From NCBI RefSeq assembly GCF_025567625.1, contig NZ_JAOQJC010000048.1, forward strand, positions 1-59,600: a DNA stretch of 59,600 bases, read 5' to 3'. Below, one piece after another: positions 26,183 to 36,518 of this stretch (position 1 is its first letter; the number at the start of each line of letters is the position of its first letter). Below the pieces are notes generated by a model. The model ran no database searches. It saw nothing but the letters and a program-made list of their open reading frames with translations, and was not told the origin of the DNA. The DNA is from Paenibacillus sp. J5C2022 (GTDB lineage: Bacteria; Bacillota; Bacilli; Paenibacillales; Paenibacillaceae). A program made the position numbers and the translations under genes.

Positions 26183-26257
26183 TGGCGCGCCCGCTAGGAA
26201 TCGAACCTAGATCTCAGGCTCCGGAGGCCTACGTCATATCCATTGGACCACGGGCGC
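26183..26257 (-). tRNA. tRNA-Arg (anticodon CCG)
   Basis: Minus-strand cloverleaf: acceptor GCGCCCG pairs with CGGGCGC, anticodon loop CTCCGGA reads CCG, T arm GGTTCGATTCC, encoded CCA. It lies between clpP and cggR and has its own terminator. Confidence 0.93.
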
Positions 26258-26370
26258 AAAAACAGTAGCAAAATTGATTATATGACATTCTCGTTCTGAA
26301 AGCAAGAGCAATCTCCAAATAAATATTTTGTGAAATTGTCGAGTAATCGTTTCCATCAAGGCTCCGGCAC

Positions 26371-26399
26371 TTGCAGAACGTGAGATTATTCGGTAATAT
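26371..26399 (+). promoter_or_regulatory. Promoter of the cggR-gap operon
   Basis: TTGCAG (26371-26376), 17-bp spacer, TAATAT (26394-26399). It lies directly upstream of the CggR operator. Confidence 0.65.
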
Positions 26400-26404
26400 A
26401 AGGG

Positions 26405-26440
26405 TGGGACTTAAAATGAAGCGCCGGGACATTATATGTC
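26405..26440 (+). promoter_or_regulatory. CggR operator
   Basis: Two direct repeats with the B. subtilis geometry CGGGAC-N6-TGTC-N4-CGGGAC-N6-TGTC. Unit 1 is TGGGAC (26405-26410), N6, TGAA (26417-26420), N4, and unit 2 is CGGGAC (26425-26430), N6, TGTC (26437-26440). Unit 2 is perfect and unit 1 has three mismatches. It lies between promoter and cggR, so bound CggR would block elongation or initiation until fructose-1,6-bisphosphate rises. Confidence 0.85.
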
Positions 26441-26507
26441 CCGAGGTGGAAAGTTCCAATATTCGATAAGAGTCTCTGGCTCTGACTGATGGAGAGAAGG
26501 AGAGCAA

Positions 26508-27536
26508 ATGCGTCAGCTCATTGAATTGCAGCAGCAGCTTGTACCGGATCTTCTCAATACGATGAGGAAACGATATGCCATCCTGCATCAGGTCATGCTG
26601 TCGGATTCGATCGGCCGGCGGACGCTTGCGACCGAGATGGCGATGACGGAGAGAGTGCTGCGTGCAGAAACCGACTTTCTGAAGGAGCAGGGGCTGCTGG
26701 AGATTCACTCCGCCGGGATGCGGATCAGTGAAGCGGGCAAGGAGCTACTGGAGCAGCTTGAACCGCTCTACAAGTCGTTATTCGGCTTGTCATCTCTGGA
26801 GAAGGAGCTGCAGGACGAATTCGGCTTATCGCGCGTGGTTGTCGTAGCAGGCGATTCCGAGAGCTCGCTGCAGACGAAGCGGGAGCTGGGAAGAGCGGCC
26901 TGCCAAGTGCTGCGGGAGACAGTGAGGCAAGGGGATGTTGTGGCGGTAACAGGCGGCACGACAATTGCCCAGGTAGCCAATCAGCTCGTATTGCCGGCAT
27001 CGGCCAAGGATGTATGGTTCGTGCCTGCGCGCGGAGGTCTTGGCGAAAGCCTGGATTATCAGGCCAATACGCTCGCTTCGACAATGGCGAAGCGTACGGG
27101 CGGGCATTATCGACTGCTGCATGTACCTGATTTCCTGGGCGAGGAGGCTTACTCGTCAATTATGGGCGAGCCGAATATACGGGAGATTGTCGATGTGATC
27201 CGAAGCTCGCGTATAGTCGTTCACGGGATCGGCGATGCGAAGGTGATGGCCAGACGCAGAAGGTTGAAGGAGACGGATGTGGCGGCGATGACCCAAGACG
27301 GTGCGCTGGCAGAGGCATTCGGCTACTACTTCGACCGGGATGGCGCTGTCGTCCACAAAATGCAGACTGTAGGGTTACGACTAGAGGATATTGTGAACAC
27401 TGAAGTTGTTATCGGCGTTGCCGGAGGCAGAAGCAAGGCGGATGCCATTGCATCCATTATGCGCTTCGGGCACAACGATGTTCTCATCACCGACGAGGCT
27501 GCCGCTACTTCAATAGTAGAGATGACTCGGAGATGA
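26508..27536 (+). CDS. cggR: Central glycolytic genes regulator CggR
   Basis: 342 aa SorC-family repressor. N-terminal winged HTH (about 25-70, LATEMAMTERVLRAETDFLK), C-terminal sugar-phosphate-binding domain with GDVVAVTGGTTIAQVAN and GVAGGRSKADAIASIM. In B. subtilis CggR represses the gapA operon and lets go when fructose-1,6-bisphosphate binds. It stands first in the operon it controls, with the operator just upstream. GAAGGAG precedes ATG 26508. Confidence 0.95.
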   Translation: MRQLIELQQQLVPDLLNTMRKRYAILHQVMLSDSIGRRTLATEMAMTERVLRAETDFLKEQGLLEIHSAGMRISEAGKELLEQLEPLYKSLFGLSSLEKELQDEFGLSRVVVVAGDSESSLQTKRELGRAACQVLRETVRQGDVVAVTGGTTIAQVANQLVLPASAKDVWFVPARGGLGESLDYQANTLASTMAKRTGGHYRLLHVPDFLGEEAYSSIMGEPNIREIVDVIRSSRIVVHGIGDAKVMARRRRLKETDVAAMTQDGALAEAFGYYFDRDGAVVHKMQTVGLRLEDIVNTEVVIGVAGGRSKADAIASIMRFGHNDVLITDEAAATSIVEMTRR

Positions 27537-27646
27537 GAGTTAGTATGGCGGGCATCATGACAATGCAACGCATAAGGCGAGAGCCTGTGCCATGCAATGT
27601 CTTGAAATATATTTTGCATCATACAAATGCTTAGGAGGAACTACAA

Positions 27647-28651
<1,005 letters not shown>

Positions 28652-28746
28652 GAGGAGACAAGCGGGCAGGACTTCAGCGTTCTGGCTGTCTCTGCGAATG
28701 AGCTTTGGCCCCAAGGCCTTGTGCCCTGAAGCAGGGTCCCGCCATG

Positions 28747-28776
28747 AGGGCGTTCCTTCCCTGGAAGGGGCGCCCT
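28747..28776 (+). promoter_or_regulatory. Intercistronic hairpin between gap and pgk
   Basis: About 12 pairs: AGGGCGTTCCTT with AAGGGGCGCCCT, small loop. There is only a loose T stretch after it (TTCTCCTGTTTTCTT). It could be a partial terminator or a 3' stabiliser of a processed cggR/gap mRNA, raising gap above pgk. Confidence 0.55.
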
Positions 28777-28819
28777 TCTCCTGTTTTCTTCGCAATATAA
28801 ATCTGGGAGGGTTCCATTC

Positions 28820-30004
28820 ATGAATAAAAAGAGCATACGCGATGTGGCTGATCTGGCCGGCAAAAGAGTGTTCGTGCGCGTGGACTTCAACGTGCCGATC
28901 GAAGACGGCAAAATTACCGACGACAAGCGGATCCGCGAGACGCTTCCTACTATTAACTATCTGATCGAGCAAGGCGCAAAAGTGATCCTGGCGAGCCATC
29001 TGGGCCGTCCGAAGGGCGAAGTGGTCGAGGAGCTGCGCCATACGGCATCCGCTGTACGTCTCTCCGAGCTGCTGGGCAAGTCGGTGACGAAAGCCGACGA
29101 AGCGATCGGCGAGAAGGTGGAAGCACAAATCGCTGCGATGCAGAACGGCGATGTGCTGCTGCTTGAGAACGTGCGCTTCTATGCGGGTGAAGAGAAGAAT
29201 GATCCTGAGCTGGCGAAGGCGTTCGCGAAGCTGGCCGACCTGTTCGTGAACGACGCGTTCGGCGCAGCTCACCGCGCACATGCTTCTACAGAAGGCATCG
29301 CGCACCTGCTGCCGGCCGTATCCGGTCTGCTGATGGAGAGAGAGCTGGATGTGCTGGGCAAGGCGCTTCACAATCCTGAGCGCCCGTTCACGGCAATTAT
29401 CGGCGGCTCCAAGGTGAAAGATAAAATTGCGGTTATCGACAAAATGCTGGAGATCGCGGACAATATTATTATCGGCGGCGGCTTGTCCTATACCTTCTTC
29501 AAGGCGCAAGGCCACGAAGTCGGCAAATCGCTTCTGGACGAGAGCAAGCTGGATCTGGCGCTCGGCTTCATCGAGAAGGCGAAGCAGCTGGGCAAAAACT
29601 TCTATATGCCGGTTGATATTGTGGTAACGGACGATTTCAGCCCGACGGCGAATACGCAAATCGTAGACGTGGACGGCATCCCGGCCGAATGGGAAGGTAT
29701 CGACATCGGACCGAAGACGCGCGCCATCTACGAAGACGTCATCAAAAATTCCAAGCTCGTCGTATGGAACGGACCTATGGGCGTATTCGAGATTGAGCCG
29801 TTCTCCCATGGCACGCTTGCTGTAGCGCAAGCTGCGGCAGAGACGTCCGCTTACACAGTCATCGGCGGCGGCGATTCCGCTGCAGCGGCTGAGAAGTTCG
29901 GCCTGGCGGACCAGATGGACTTCATCTCTACAGGCGGCGGCGCTTCTCTGGAGTTCATGGAAGGCAAGAAGCTGCCGGGCGTAGAAGCTCTTAACGACAA
30001 ATAA
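28820..30004 (+). CDS. pgk: Phosphoglycerate kinase
   Basis: 394 aa, two-domain kinase making ATP from 1,3-bisphosphoglycerate. FVRVDFNVPIEDG (17-29), SHLGRPKGE, LLENVRFYAGEE, and the nucleotide-side GGGDSAAAAEKFG are in order. GGGAGGG lies before ATG 28820. Third gene of the operon, 168 bp after gap. Confidence 0.97.
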   Translation: MNKKSIRDVADLAGKRVFVRVDFNVPIEDGKITDDKRIRETLPTINYLIEQGAKVILASHLGRPKGEVVEELRHTASAVRLSELLGKSVTKADEAIGEKVEAQIAAMQNGDVLLLENVRFYAGEEKNDPELAKAFAKLADLFVNDAFGAAHRAHASTEGIAHLLPAVSGLLMERELDVLGKALHNPERPFTAIIGGSKVKDKIAVIDKMLEIADNIIIGGGLSYTFFKAQGHEVGKSLLDESKLDLALGFIEKAKQLGKNFYMPVDIVVTDDFSPTANTQIVDVDGIPAEWEGIDIGPKTRAIYEDVIKNSKLVVWNGPMGVFEIEPFSHGTLAVAQAAAETSAYTVIGGGDSAAAAEKFGLADQMDFISTGGGASLEFMEGKKLPGVEALNDK

Positions 30005-30022
30005 GCCTAAGGAGGCACAAGC

Positions 30023-30778
30023 ATGAGCAGAACACCGATTATTGCGGGCAACTGGAAAATGTTCAAAACGGTATCCGAAGCGCAAAGCTTCTTCGCAGAA
30101 GTGAAGGGCAAAGCGGAGGTGGAAGGCGTCGAGGCAGTTATCTGCGCGCCTTATACGAATCTTCCCGCTCTCGTCGAAGCGGCGAAGGGGACAAGCATTG
30201 CGATCGGAGCGCAAAATGTCCACTTCGAGGATAACGGAGCTTTCACTGGCGAGATCAGCGGAGGAATGCTGAATGAGCTTGGCGTGACGTATGTCATCAT
30301 CGGCCACTCCGAGCGCCGCGCTTACTTCGCAGAGTCGGACGAGATCGTGAACAAGAAGGTTCACGCCGCATTCAGACATGGGCTTACTCCAATCGTATGC
30401 GTAGGAGAGAAGCTGGAGGAGCGCGAAGCGGGTGCGACGAAGGAAGTATGCAAGGTGCAGACGGAGGCGGCGTTCGAGGGTCTGTCCCGGGAGCAAGCGG
30501 CAGCTGTCGTTATTGCGTATGAGCCAATCTGGGCGATTGGAACAGGCAAATCCTCCACATCCGAGGATGCGCAGGATGTCATTGGCTATATCCGCGGCAT
30601 CGTGGCGGGGCTGTACGACGATGCGACAGCCAGCGCCGTCCGCATTCAATACGGTGGCAGCGTAAAGCCGAACAACGTAGCGGAGTATATGGGCCAGGCG
30701 GATATCGATGGCGCGCTCGTCGGCGGCGCAAGCCTGGAGCCTGCATCTTATATCGCTCTCATCGAGGGGGCCAAGTAA
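30023..30778 (+). CDS. tpiA: Triosephosphate isomerase
   Basis: 251 aa TIM barrel. Lys13 in GNWKM, His in VIIGHSERR, Glu in AYEPIWAIGTGK, and phosphate loop YGGSVKPNN. AAGGAGG precedes ATG. It lies 18 bp after pgk and one base before gpmI. Confidence 0.97.
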   Translation: MSRTPIIAGNWKMFKTVSEAQSFFAEVKGKAEVEGVEAVICAPYTNLPALVEAAKGTSIAIGAQNVHFEDNGAFTGEISGGMLNELGVTYVIIGHSERRAYFAESDEIVNKKVHAAFRHGLTPIVCVGEKLEEREAGATKEVCKVQTEAAFEGLSREQAAAVVIAYEPIWAIGTGKSSTSEDAQDVIGYIRGIVAGLYDDATASAVRIQYGGSVKPNNVAEYMGQADIDGALVGGASLEPASYIALIEGAK

Positions 30779-30779
30779 G

Positions 30780-32315
30780 ATGGCTGAACGCAAACCGGTA
30801 GCATTAATTATTATGGACGGCTTCGGATTGCGCGATGATGTCACGGGCAACGCGGTTGCGCAAGCGAACAAGCCCAACTACGACAAATACTTGCAGCAAT
30901 ATCCGAATACCACTCTGACGGCGTGCGGTGAAGCGGTAGGCTTGCCAGAAGGGCAGATGGGCAACTCGGAGGTCGGCCATCTGAATATCGGAGCGGGACG
31001 TATCGTGTATCAGGACCTGACCCGGATCAGCAAGTCGATTCGTGAAGGCGAGTTCTTCGACAATGAGACGCTGCTTGCCGCAGTGAGGCATGCGAAGGAG
31101 AAGGGCAAGAAGCTGCATCTGTACGGTCTGCTGTCCGACGGCGGCGTGCACAGCCACATTGCCCATCTGTTCGCCTTGCTGGAGCTGGCCAAGAAGGAGA
31201 GCTTGAAGGAAGTCTACATCCATGCGTTCCTGGACGGGCGCGATGTCGCTCCGGACAGCGCGAAGGGTTATGTCGAAGCGCTGCAGGCGAAGATCGACGA
31301 GTTGGGCGTAGGCCGCATTGCGACGGTGCAAGGCCGCTACTACGCGATGGACCGCGACAAGCGCTGGGAACGTACGGAGAAGTCCTACCGGGCGATGGTA
31401 TATGGCGAAGGGCCGCAGTACACCGATCCCGTGGAAGCGGTAGTTGAATCCTACGCGAAATCCGTATATGATGAATTCGTTATGCCAACGGTTATCGTGG
31501 GCGAGGATAATAAGCCTGTCGGTCTCGTGGAGTCGGAGGATGCCGTCGTATTCTTCAACTTCCGTCCCGACCGTGCTATCCAACTGTCGCAAGTGTTCAC
31601 GAATGAGGATTTCCGCGGCTTCGATCGCGGAGAGAAGTGTCCGAAGCATCTTCACTTCGTCTGTCTGACCTTGTTCAGCGAGACGGTCGGCGGTTATGTC
31701 GCTTACTCGCCTAAGAACCTGGACAACACGCTGGGCGAAGTGCTGGCGCAGAACGGCAAGACCCAGCTGCGTACGGCGGAGACGGAGAAGTATCCGCATG
31801 TCACGTTCTTCTTCAGCGGCGGCCGCGATGTCGAGCTGCCCGGCGAGACGCGCGTGCTGATCAATTCGCCGAAGGTGGCGACGTACGATCTCCAGCCGGA
31901 GATGAGCGCCTACGAGCTGGCGGAATCGACCGTGCGGGAGATTGAAGCGGATAAGCATGACGCCATCATTCTGAACTTTGCCAATCCGGATATGGTCGGC
32001 CACTCCGGCATGCTGGAGCCGACGATCAAGGCGGTGGAGACGACGGACGAGTGTCTCGGCAAAGTGGTGGAAGCGGTGCTGGCGAAAGGCGGCGTCTGCA
32101 TTATTACGGCGGACCATGGCAACGCGGATATGATTAGCGATGAGAATGGCCGTCCGCATACGGCGCATACGACGAATCCCGTTCCGCTCATTGTCACAAG
32201 AGAAGGTCTGGAGCTTCGCGACGGCGGCATTCTGGCGGATATCGCGCCGACGATGCTGGAGCTGCTGAAGCTTGACAAGCCGGCTGAGATGACAGGGCAA
32301 TCGCTTATCAAGTAA
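30780..32315 (+). CDS. gpmI: 2,3-bisphosphoglycerate-independent phosphoglycerate mutase
   Basis: 511 aa manganese enzyme converting 3- to 2-phosphoglycerate. IIMDGFGLR at the N-terminus, active Ser in GQMGNSEVGHLNIGAG (about 58-73), substrate region DGGVHSHIAHL, and metal ligands in ITADHGNAD and RPHTAHT. I begin at ATG 30780, one base after the tpiA stop; an upstream in-frame ATG lies within tpiA. Manganese dependence makes family members pH-sensitive in sporulating Firmicutes (family knowledge). Confidence 0.96.
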   Translation: MAERKPVALIIMDGFGLRDDVTGNAVAQANKPNYDKYLQQYPNTTLTACGEAVGLPEGQMGNSEVGHLNIGAGRIVYQDLTRISKSIREGEFFDNETLLAAVRHAKEKGKKLHLYGLLSDGGVHSHIAHLFALLELAKKESLKEVYIHAFLDGRDVAPDSAKGYVEALQAKIDELGVGRIATVQGRYYAMDRDKRWERTEKSYRAMVYGEGPQYTDPVEAVVESYAKSVYDEFVMPTVIVGEDNKPVGLVESEDAVVFFNFRPDRAIQLSQVFTNEDFRGFDRGEKCPKHLHFVCLTLFSETVGGYVAYSPKNLDNTLGEVLAQNGKTQLRTAETEKYPHVTFFFSGGRDVELPGETRVLINSPKVATYDLQPEMSAYELAESTVREIEADKHDAIILNFANPDMVGHSGMLEPTIKAVETTDECLGKVVEAVLAKGGVCIITADHGNADMISDENGRPHTAHTTNPVPLIVTREGLELRDGGILADIAPTMLELLKLDKPAEMTGQSLIK

Positions 32316-32369
32316 GGATCGAGCAAGGCCAACAACAACACTAATTGAACATTGAAGGAGTGTCTATTC

Positions 32370-33662
32370 ATGTCCATGATCGTTGACGTATATGCACGCG
32401 AAGTGCTGGATTCCCGCGGGAATCCTACAGTTGAGGTAGAAGTAACGCTGGAATCTGGCGGTAAAGGCCGTGCTATCGTGCCTTCCGGCGCATCCACAGG
32501 CGCATATGAAGCGGTAGAGCTGCGCGACGGCGACAAGTCCCGTTACCTGGGCAAAGGCGTACTGAAAGCAGTAGAAAACGTAAATACATTGATCGCACCG
32601 GAAATTATCGGTCTGGATGCATTGGATCAAGTCGCAATCGACCGCAAAATGATTCAAATCGATGGCACGCCTAACAAAGGCAAGCTGGGCGCCAACGCTA
32701 TTCTGGCTGTATCCATGGCCGTAGCGCGCGCTGCTGCAGACGCGCTGGACGTATCGCTGTACACTTACCTTGGCGGCTTCAACGCGAAAACTCTTCCTGT
32801 ACCGATGATGAACATCATCAACGGCGGCGAGCATGCCGACAACAACATCGACGTGCAAGAGTTCATGATTCTGCCGGTTGGCGCTGCGGACTTCAAAGAA
32901 GCGCTTCGCATCGGTGCGGAAATCTTCCACAACCTGAAGGCTGTATTGCATGACAAAGGTCTGAACACGGCAGTTGGCGACGAGGGCGGCTTCGCGCCGA
33001 ACCTGGGTTCCAACGAAGAAGCGATCACAACGATCATCTCCGCAATCGAGCGCGCCGGCTACAAGCCTGGCGAAGACGTATTCCTGGGCATGGACGTTGC
33101 ATCCACAGAGTTCTACAAGGATGGCAAGTACGTATTGTCCGGCGAAGGCAAGTCCTTCACTTCCGCAGAGTTCGTGGATCTGCTTGCTTCCTGGGTGGAC
33201 AAATATCCGATCGTATCGATCGAAGACGGCTGCTCCGAAGACGACTGGGACGGCTGGAAGCTGCTTACCGACAAGCTGGGCGGCAAAGTTCAGCTCGTGG
33301 GCGACGACCTGTTCGTGACGAATACAGAGCGTCTGTCCGACGGCATCGAGAAAGGCGTGGGCAACTCCATTCTGGTTAAGGTGAACCAGATCGGTACGCT
33401 GACAGAGACGTTCGACGCAATCGAAATGGCGAAGCGCGCAGGCTATACTGCAGTCATCTCCCACCGTTCCGGCGAGAGCGAAGACAGCACGATCGCTGAC
33501 ATCGCGGTGGCGACTAACGCTGGCCAGATCAAGACAGGCGCGCCATCCCGTACAGACCGCGTAGCGAAGTACAACCAATTGCTCCGCATCGAGGACCAAC
33601 TGGGCTCTACGGCGCAATACGGCGGCAAAGCTGCTTTCTATAATCTGAAAAACTTCAAATAA
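32370..33662 (+). CDS. eno: Enolase
   Basis: 430 aa. N-terminal IVDVYAREVLDSRGNPTVEV, SGASTGAYEAVELRD, metal ligands Asp/Glu in SIEDG and LVGDDLFVTN, catalytic Lys in LVKVNQIGTL, signature SHRSGESEDSTIADI. GAAGGAG precedes ATG 32370; an earlier ATG at 32352 has no site. It ends the glycolytic operon and is followed by a strong terminator. Confidence 0.97.
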   Translation: MSMIVDVYAREVLDSRGNPTVEVEVTLESGGKGRAIVPSGASTGAYEAVELRDGDKSRYLGKGVLKAVENVNTLIAPEIIGLDALDQVAIDRKMIQIDGTPNKGKLGANAILAVSMAVARAAADALDVSLYTYLGGFNAKTLPVPMMNIINGGEHADNNIDVQEFMILPVGAADFKEALRIGAEIFHNLKAVLHDKGLNTAVGDEGGFAPNLGSNEEAITTIISAIERAGYKPGEDVFLGMDVASTEFYKDGKYVLSGEGKSFTSAEFVDLLASWVDKYPIVSIEDGCSEDDWDGWKLLTDKLGGKVQLVGDDLFVTNTERLSDGIEKGVGNSILVKVNQIGTLTETFDAIEMAKRAGYTAVISHRSGESEDSTIADIAVATNAGQIKTGAPSRTDRVAKYNQLLRIEDQLGSTAQYGGKAAFYNLKNFK

Positions 33663-33698
33663 GATCGCAGTGCCGCTTAAGGCACGGCAATCGGAAAG

Positions 33699-33739
33699 CC
33701 GCTTCCCGAGATCATAATGGTCTCGCGAAGCGGTTTTTT
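33699..33739 (+). terminator. Terminator of the glycolytic operon
   Basis: CCGCTTC-C-CGAGA pairs with TCTCG-C-GAAGCGG around a 9-nt loop and is followed by six T. Confidence 0.92.
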
Positions 33740-33876
33740 CTATTGGAGCCGGAAGGCAAGCCTTTTACCTAATCATATTGTCTGAAATTAGTAATCGATT
33801 AGAGGGCAAAAGAGGTGGCATCTGCGTACAAGCTCATGTATAATTATTTTGCTATTGCTGTTCTAACTATGATATT

Positions 33877-33890
33877 TGAAAGCGTTATCA
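33877..33890 (+). promoter_or_regulatory. cre site (CcpA-binding)
   Basis: TGAAAGCGTTATCA fits the cre consensus TGWAANCGNTNWCA at every fixed position. It is about 155 bp before the AraC-type regulator of the sugar importer. With hprK and the HPr-family protein in the same window this points to glucose repression of the uptake system. The 305 bp between eno terminator and regulator hold nothing else that I can name apart from the short palindrome at 33907. Confidence 0.75.
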
Positions 33891-33906
33891 AGTATTGCTC
33901 ACGAGT

Positions 33907-33927
33907 AAATGTAAAACTTATACATTT
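33907..33927. repeat. Short palindrome upstream of the AraC-type regulator
   Basis: AAATGTA, 7-nt spacer, TACATTT, exact 7-bp arms, followed by TTCTTTTT. It could be an operator or a weak terminator. It lies 16 bp behind the cre site in an AT-rich stretch. Confidence 0.5.
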
Positions 33928-34044
33928 TCTTTTTAATATTGTAAAAATTAATATGATTAAAGACGATATATGCTATACAGACACAGATAGAGATGCACAC
34001 TGTGGTGCAGATGCGAGATAGAGAAACAAAGGGGGTTGTAATGA

Positions 34045-36336
34045 ATGGGGAAAGCGCGTGGCAATCATGTGAAAGTACTTCTGTATTATTTCATTCCGTT
34101 CGCGCTGCTGCTTGCGCTATTCGGCGGCGCAGGGCTGTTCATCTATGAAAGAACGGCGCAGAAGGTGGAGTCGAACGCTCAAAGCACGGCGCAATATATG
34201 CTGGTGCAAATGCAAGAGAATCTGGAGCGACGGTTCGTCGAAGTGGAGACAATTGCGATGCAGGTCGCCAGCAACACGAAGGTATTGTCGTTCCTGCAGG
34301 TGAAGGACCCGTTCCGCGACAGCAATCCTTACCGCATTATTGATGTGAAGAACGACCTGTTCGACTATTCGCTCGTCAATCAATTCCTCATCGATTATTA
34401 TGTCATCTACCCCGAGAGCGAGCTGGCCATATCGCCCAAGAGCGTAAGCAAGCTGCGGCAGCTCTACGATCTGAAATTCCAATATGAAGGCGTCTCGTAT
34501 GAAGAGTGGAGGGAAATGCTGTTAAGCAATGACCGCTCCAAGCAGTATGTGCCGGGAAGGGCGTCATTGTACCAAGGGAAGTCCTCCTCCGTCGTCACAT
34601 TCCTGCAGCCGTTCGGCACGGGAACTCAGAACGGGCAAGTGCTGATGCTCATCGACAATACCCAGATCCGGGGCATGCTGTCCAACCTGACGCTAAGCGG
34701 CGGCGTGGCGTTCATCGCCAACAAGCAAGGCGAGCTGATCAGTTCCTTCGGCAACGGCCCGTTCAGCCTCTCTCTGACGAGTATGAAGGACGGCTATTAT
34801 CATATGGAGGTAGGCGGGGAGAATATGTACGTCACCCGCATCAGCTCGAGCTACAGCGGATGGACCTACGTAGCGCTGCAGCCGGAGAAGAAGCTGATGG
34901 AGAGGGCGGAATATATCCGGGAGACATTCCTGACAGTTCTCGTCATCGCGCTGCTGGGCGGTCTGCTTGCCGCACTCTACTTCTCTTATCGCAACAGCCA
35001 ATGGCTATGGAAGATGCTGCGGCTGCTGCCGGAGCAGCGCGGCGTGACGACCAACACCGCATCCGTACGTCATACAATGGATTATGTGGGACAGTCGGTG
35101 ACGAGTCTTATCTTCAATCATGAGACGCTGCTTGCGAAGCTGGACGAGCAATTGCCCTTGCTGCGCAGCGCCTTCCTGGGCAGGCTGCTGCGCGGCCAAT
35201 TCCCTTCGAGCCGGGATATTGAACTCGCCATGGAGCACTCCAAGCTGTCCTGGGAAGGCCGCTATGTTACGGTCGCCATCCTGCAGCTGGCCAGCTATAA
35301 GGGAGCTTATACGGAAGAAATATTGGACGAGCTGGACATCCAGAAGCTAGGAATAAGGGAGCTAATCACGAAGGAATATGCCGGCATGGTCACAACGCTT
35401 GATCTTGACGAGCATCAGATCGCCTTGTTCCTTCATGGCGACGCCTCGTCCCGGAAGCGCTTCGAAGAGAAGACGCGCCAGCTGCTGGAGGAACTGCAGA
35501 GCGGGATAAGCGAGAAGCTCGGCGTGCTGACCTATATTGCGGCTGGCGGCAGCTGCAGTCAGTTGACGGATGTCAGCCGTTCCTACCAGGAGGCGGGCTT
35601 CCTGCTTGACCGCAAGGAATGGTCGGCGGAACAGCCGGTCGCTTGCCATGGCGATATCGGGACGATAGCGATTCAAGCCTACTTCTACCCGTCGGATCTG
35701 GAGCAGCGGTTGATGGGGCTTGTGAAGTCCGGCAACAGCCAAGAGGTGAAGGGTGTGCTTGCCCAGCTGGCGGAGAAGAATGTACAGGAGCGCTCGCTGC
35801 CGCATTCCGTGGGCAAAATCTTCATTCACGAGCTGTCCGGCACGTTGCTGAAATGCTGCGAGCAGTCGACCATTCCCGCAGAGGAGCTGCATGACGAGCG
35901 CGAAGGCGCGCTGCTGGCGACGGAGCCAAAGCGGACGATGGAGGAAAGCCTGGAGCTGCTTGGCGATGCGTTCCTCAGCTTATGCGACAAGCATCATGAC
36001 CGGAAGAAGAGCCATAACGACGAATTGAAGGAACGGTTGATCGCTTATGTCGAGCAAAACTACAGTCGTACCGATCTGGGCCTGACGCTGCTGGCGGAGG
36101 AATTGCAAACTTCGGAGACGTATATTTCATACTTTTTCAAGGAGCAGACAGGAGTCAACTTCTCGGAATATGTGGAGCGGCTGCGGATGAACGCGGCCCG
36201 GCAACTGCTGAAGGAAGGCGACGCATCGGTGAACGAGATCGCCCGTCTGGTAGGCTATTATTCCCTGAACTCCTTCAGCCGCGCCTTCAAGCGGGCCAAC
36301 GGCATCAGTGCTACGGAATACCGCAAAGGCAAGTGA
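34045..36336 (+). CDS. Membrane-bound AraC-family sensor/regulator (YesN/LplR type)
   Basis: 763 aa. First membrane helix about 11-34, extracellular sensing domain about 35-290, second membrane helix about 293-315, then cytoplasmic part, and at the C-terminus (about 660-763) two AraC helix-turn-helix units ending NSFSRAFKRANGISATEYRKG. Such one-component regulators beside LplB/YtcP-type importers in Paenibacillus probably sense an extracellular sugar or its binding protein and switch on the importer. AAAGGGGG precedes the ATG. The sugar is unknown. Confidence 0.85.
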   Translation: MGKARGNHVKVLLYYFIPFALLLALFGGAGLFIYERTAQKVESNAQSTAQYMLVQMQENLERRFVEVETIAMQVASNTKVLSFLQVKDPFRDSNPYRIIDVKNDLFDYSLVNQFLIDYYVIYPESELAISPKSVSKLRQLYDLKFQYEGVSYEEWREMLLSNDRSKQYVPGRASLYQGKSSSVVTFLQPFGTGTQNGQVLMLIDNTQIRGMLSNLTLSGGVAFIANKQGELISSFGNGPFSLSLTSMKDGYYHMEVGGENMYVTRISSSYSGWTYVALQPEKKLMERAEYIRETFLTVLVIALLGGLLAALYFSYRNSQWLWKMLRLLPEQRGVTTNTASVRHTMDYVGQSVTSLIFNHETLLAKLDEQLPLLRSAFLGRLLRGQFPSSRDIELAMEHSKLSWEGRYVTVAILQLASYKGAYTEEILDELDIQKLGIRELITKEYAGMVTTLDLDEHQIALFLHGDASSRKRFEEKTRQLLEELQSGISEKLGVLTYIAAGGSCSQLTDVSRSYQEAGFLLDRKEWSAEQPVACHGDIGTIAIQAYFYPSDLEQRLMGLVKSGNSQEVKGVLAQLAEKNVQERSLPHSVGKIFIHELSGTLLKCCEQSTIPAEELHDEREGALLATEPKRTMEESLELLGDAFLSLCDKHHDRKKSHNDELKERLIAYVEQNYSRTDLGLTLLAEELQTSETYISYFFKEQTGVNFSEYVERLRMNAARQLLKEGDASVNEIARLVGYYSLNSFSRAFKRANGISATEYRKGK

Positions 36337-36518
36337 GGAAAGCGGTTTCTAAAGATTTGCACACGGCATGAATAAGGAATAATGATCATAATAAAGCGCT
36401 TTCTTGAATGAGGAATAGCGTTAGAATATGTCATATTTACGAAAGGAGTCCCAGTCGTCTATACTTCGAATCACCGGCCGGTAAACATGACTTTGGCGAT
36501 ACCAAGGGGGGACGTAAC

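Noticed and set aside
33815..34021. A 68-codon frame before the AraC-type regulator
   Set aside because: GTG start without convincing site; it runs through the cre site and palindrome, so the region is better read as regulatory.
36338..36405. Two further cre-like words (GGAAAGCGGTTTCT and ATAAAGCGCTTTCT) before the importer permease
   Set aside because: Two and three mismatches to the consensus ends; only the AAAGCG core fits. They may be weak sites but I do not list them.
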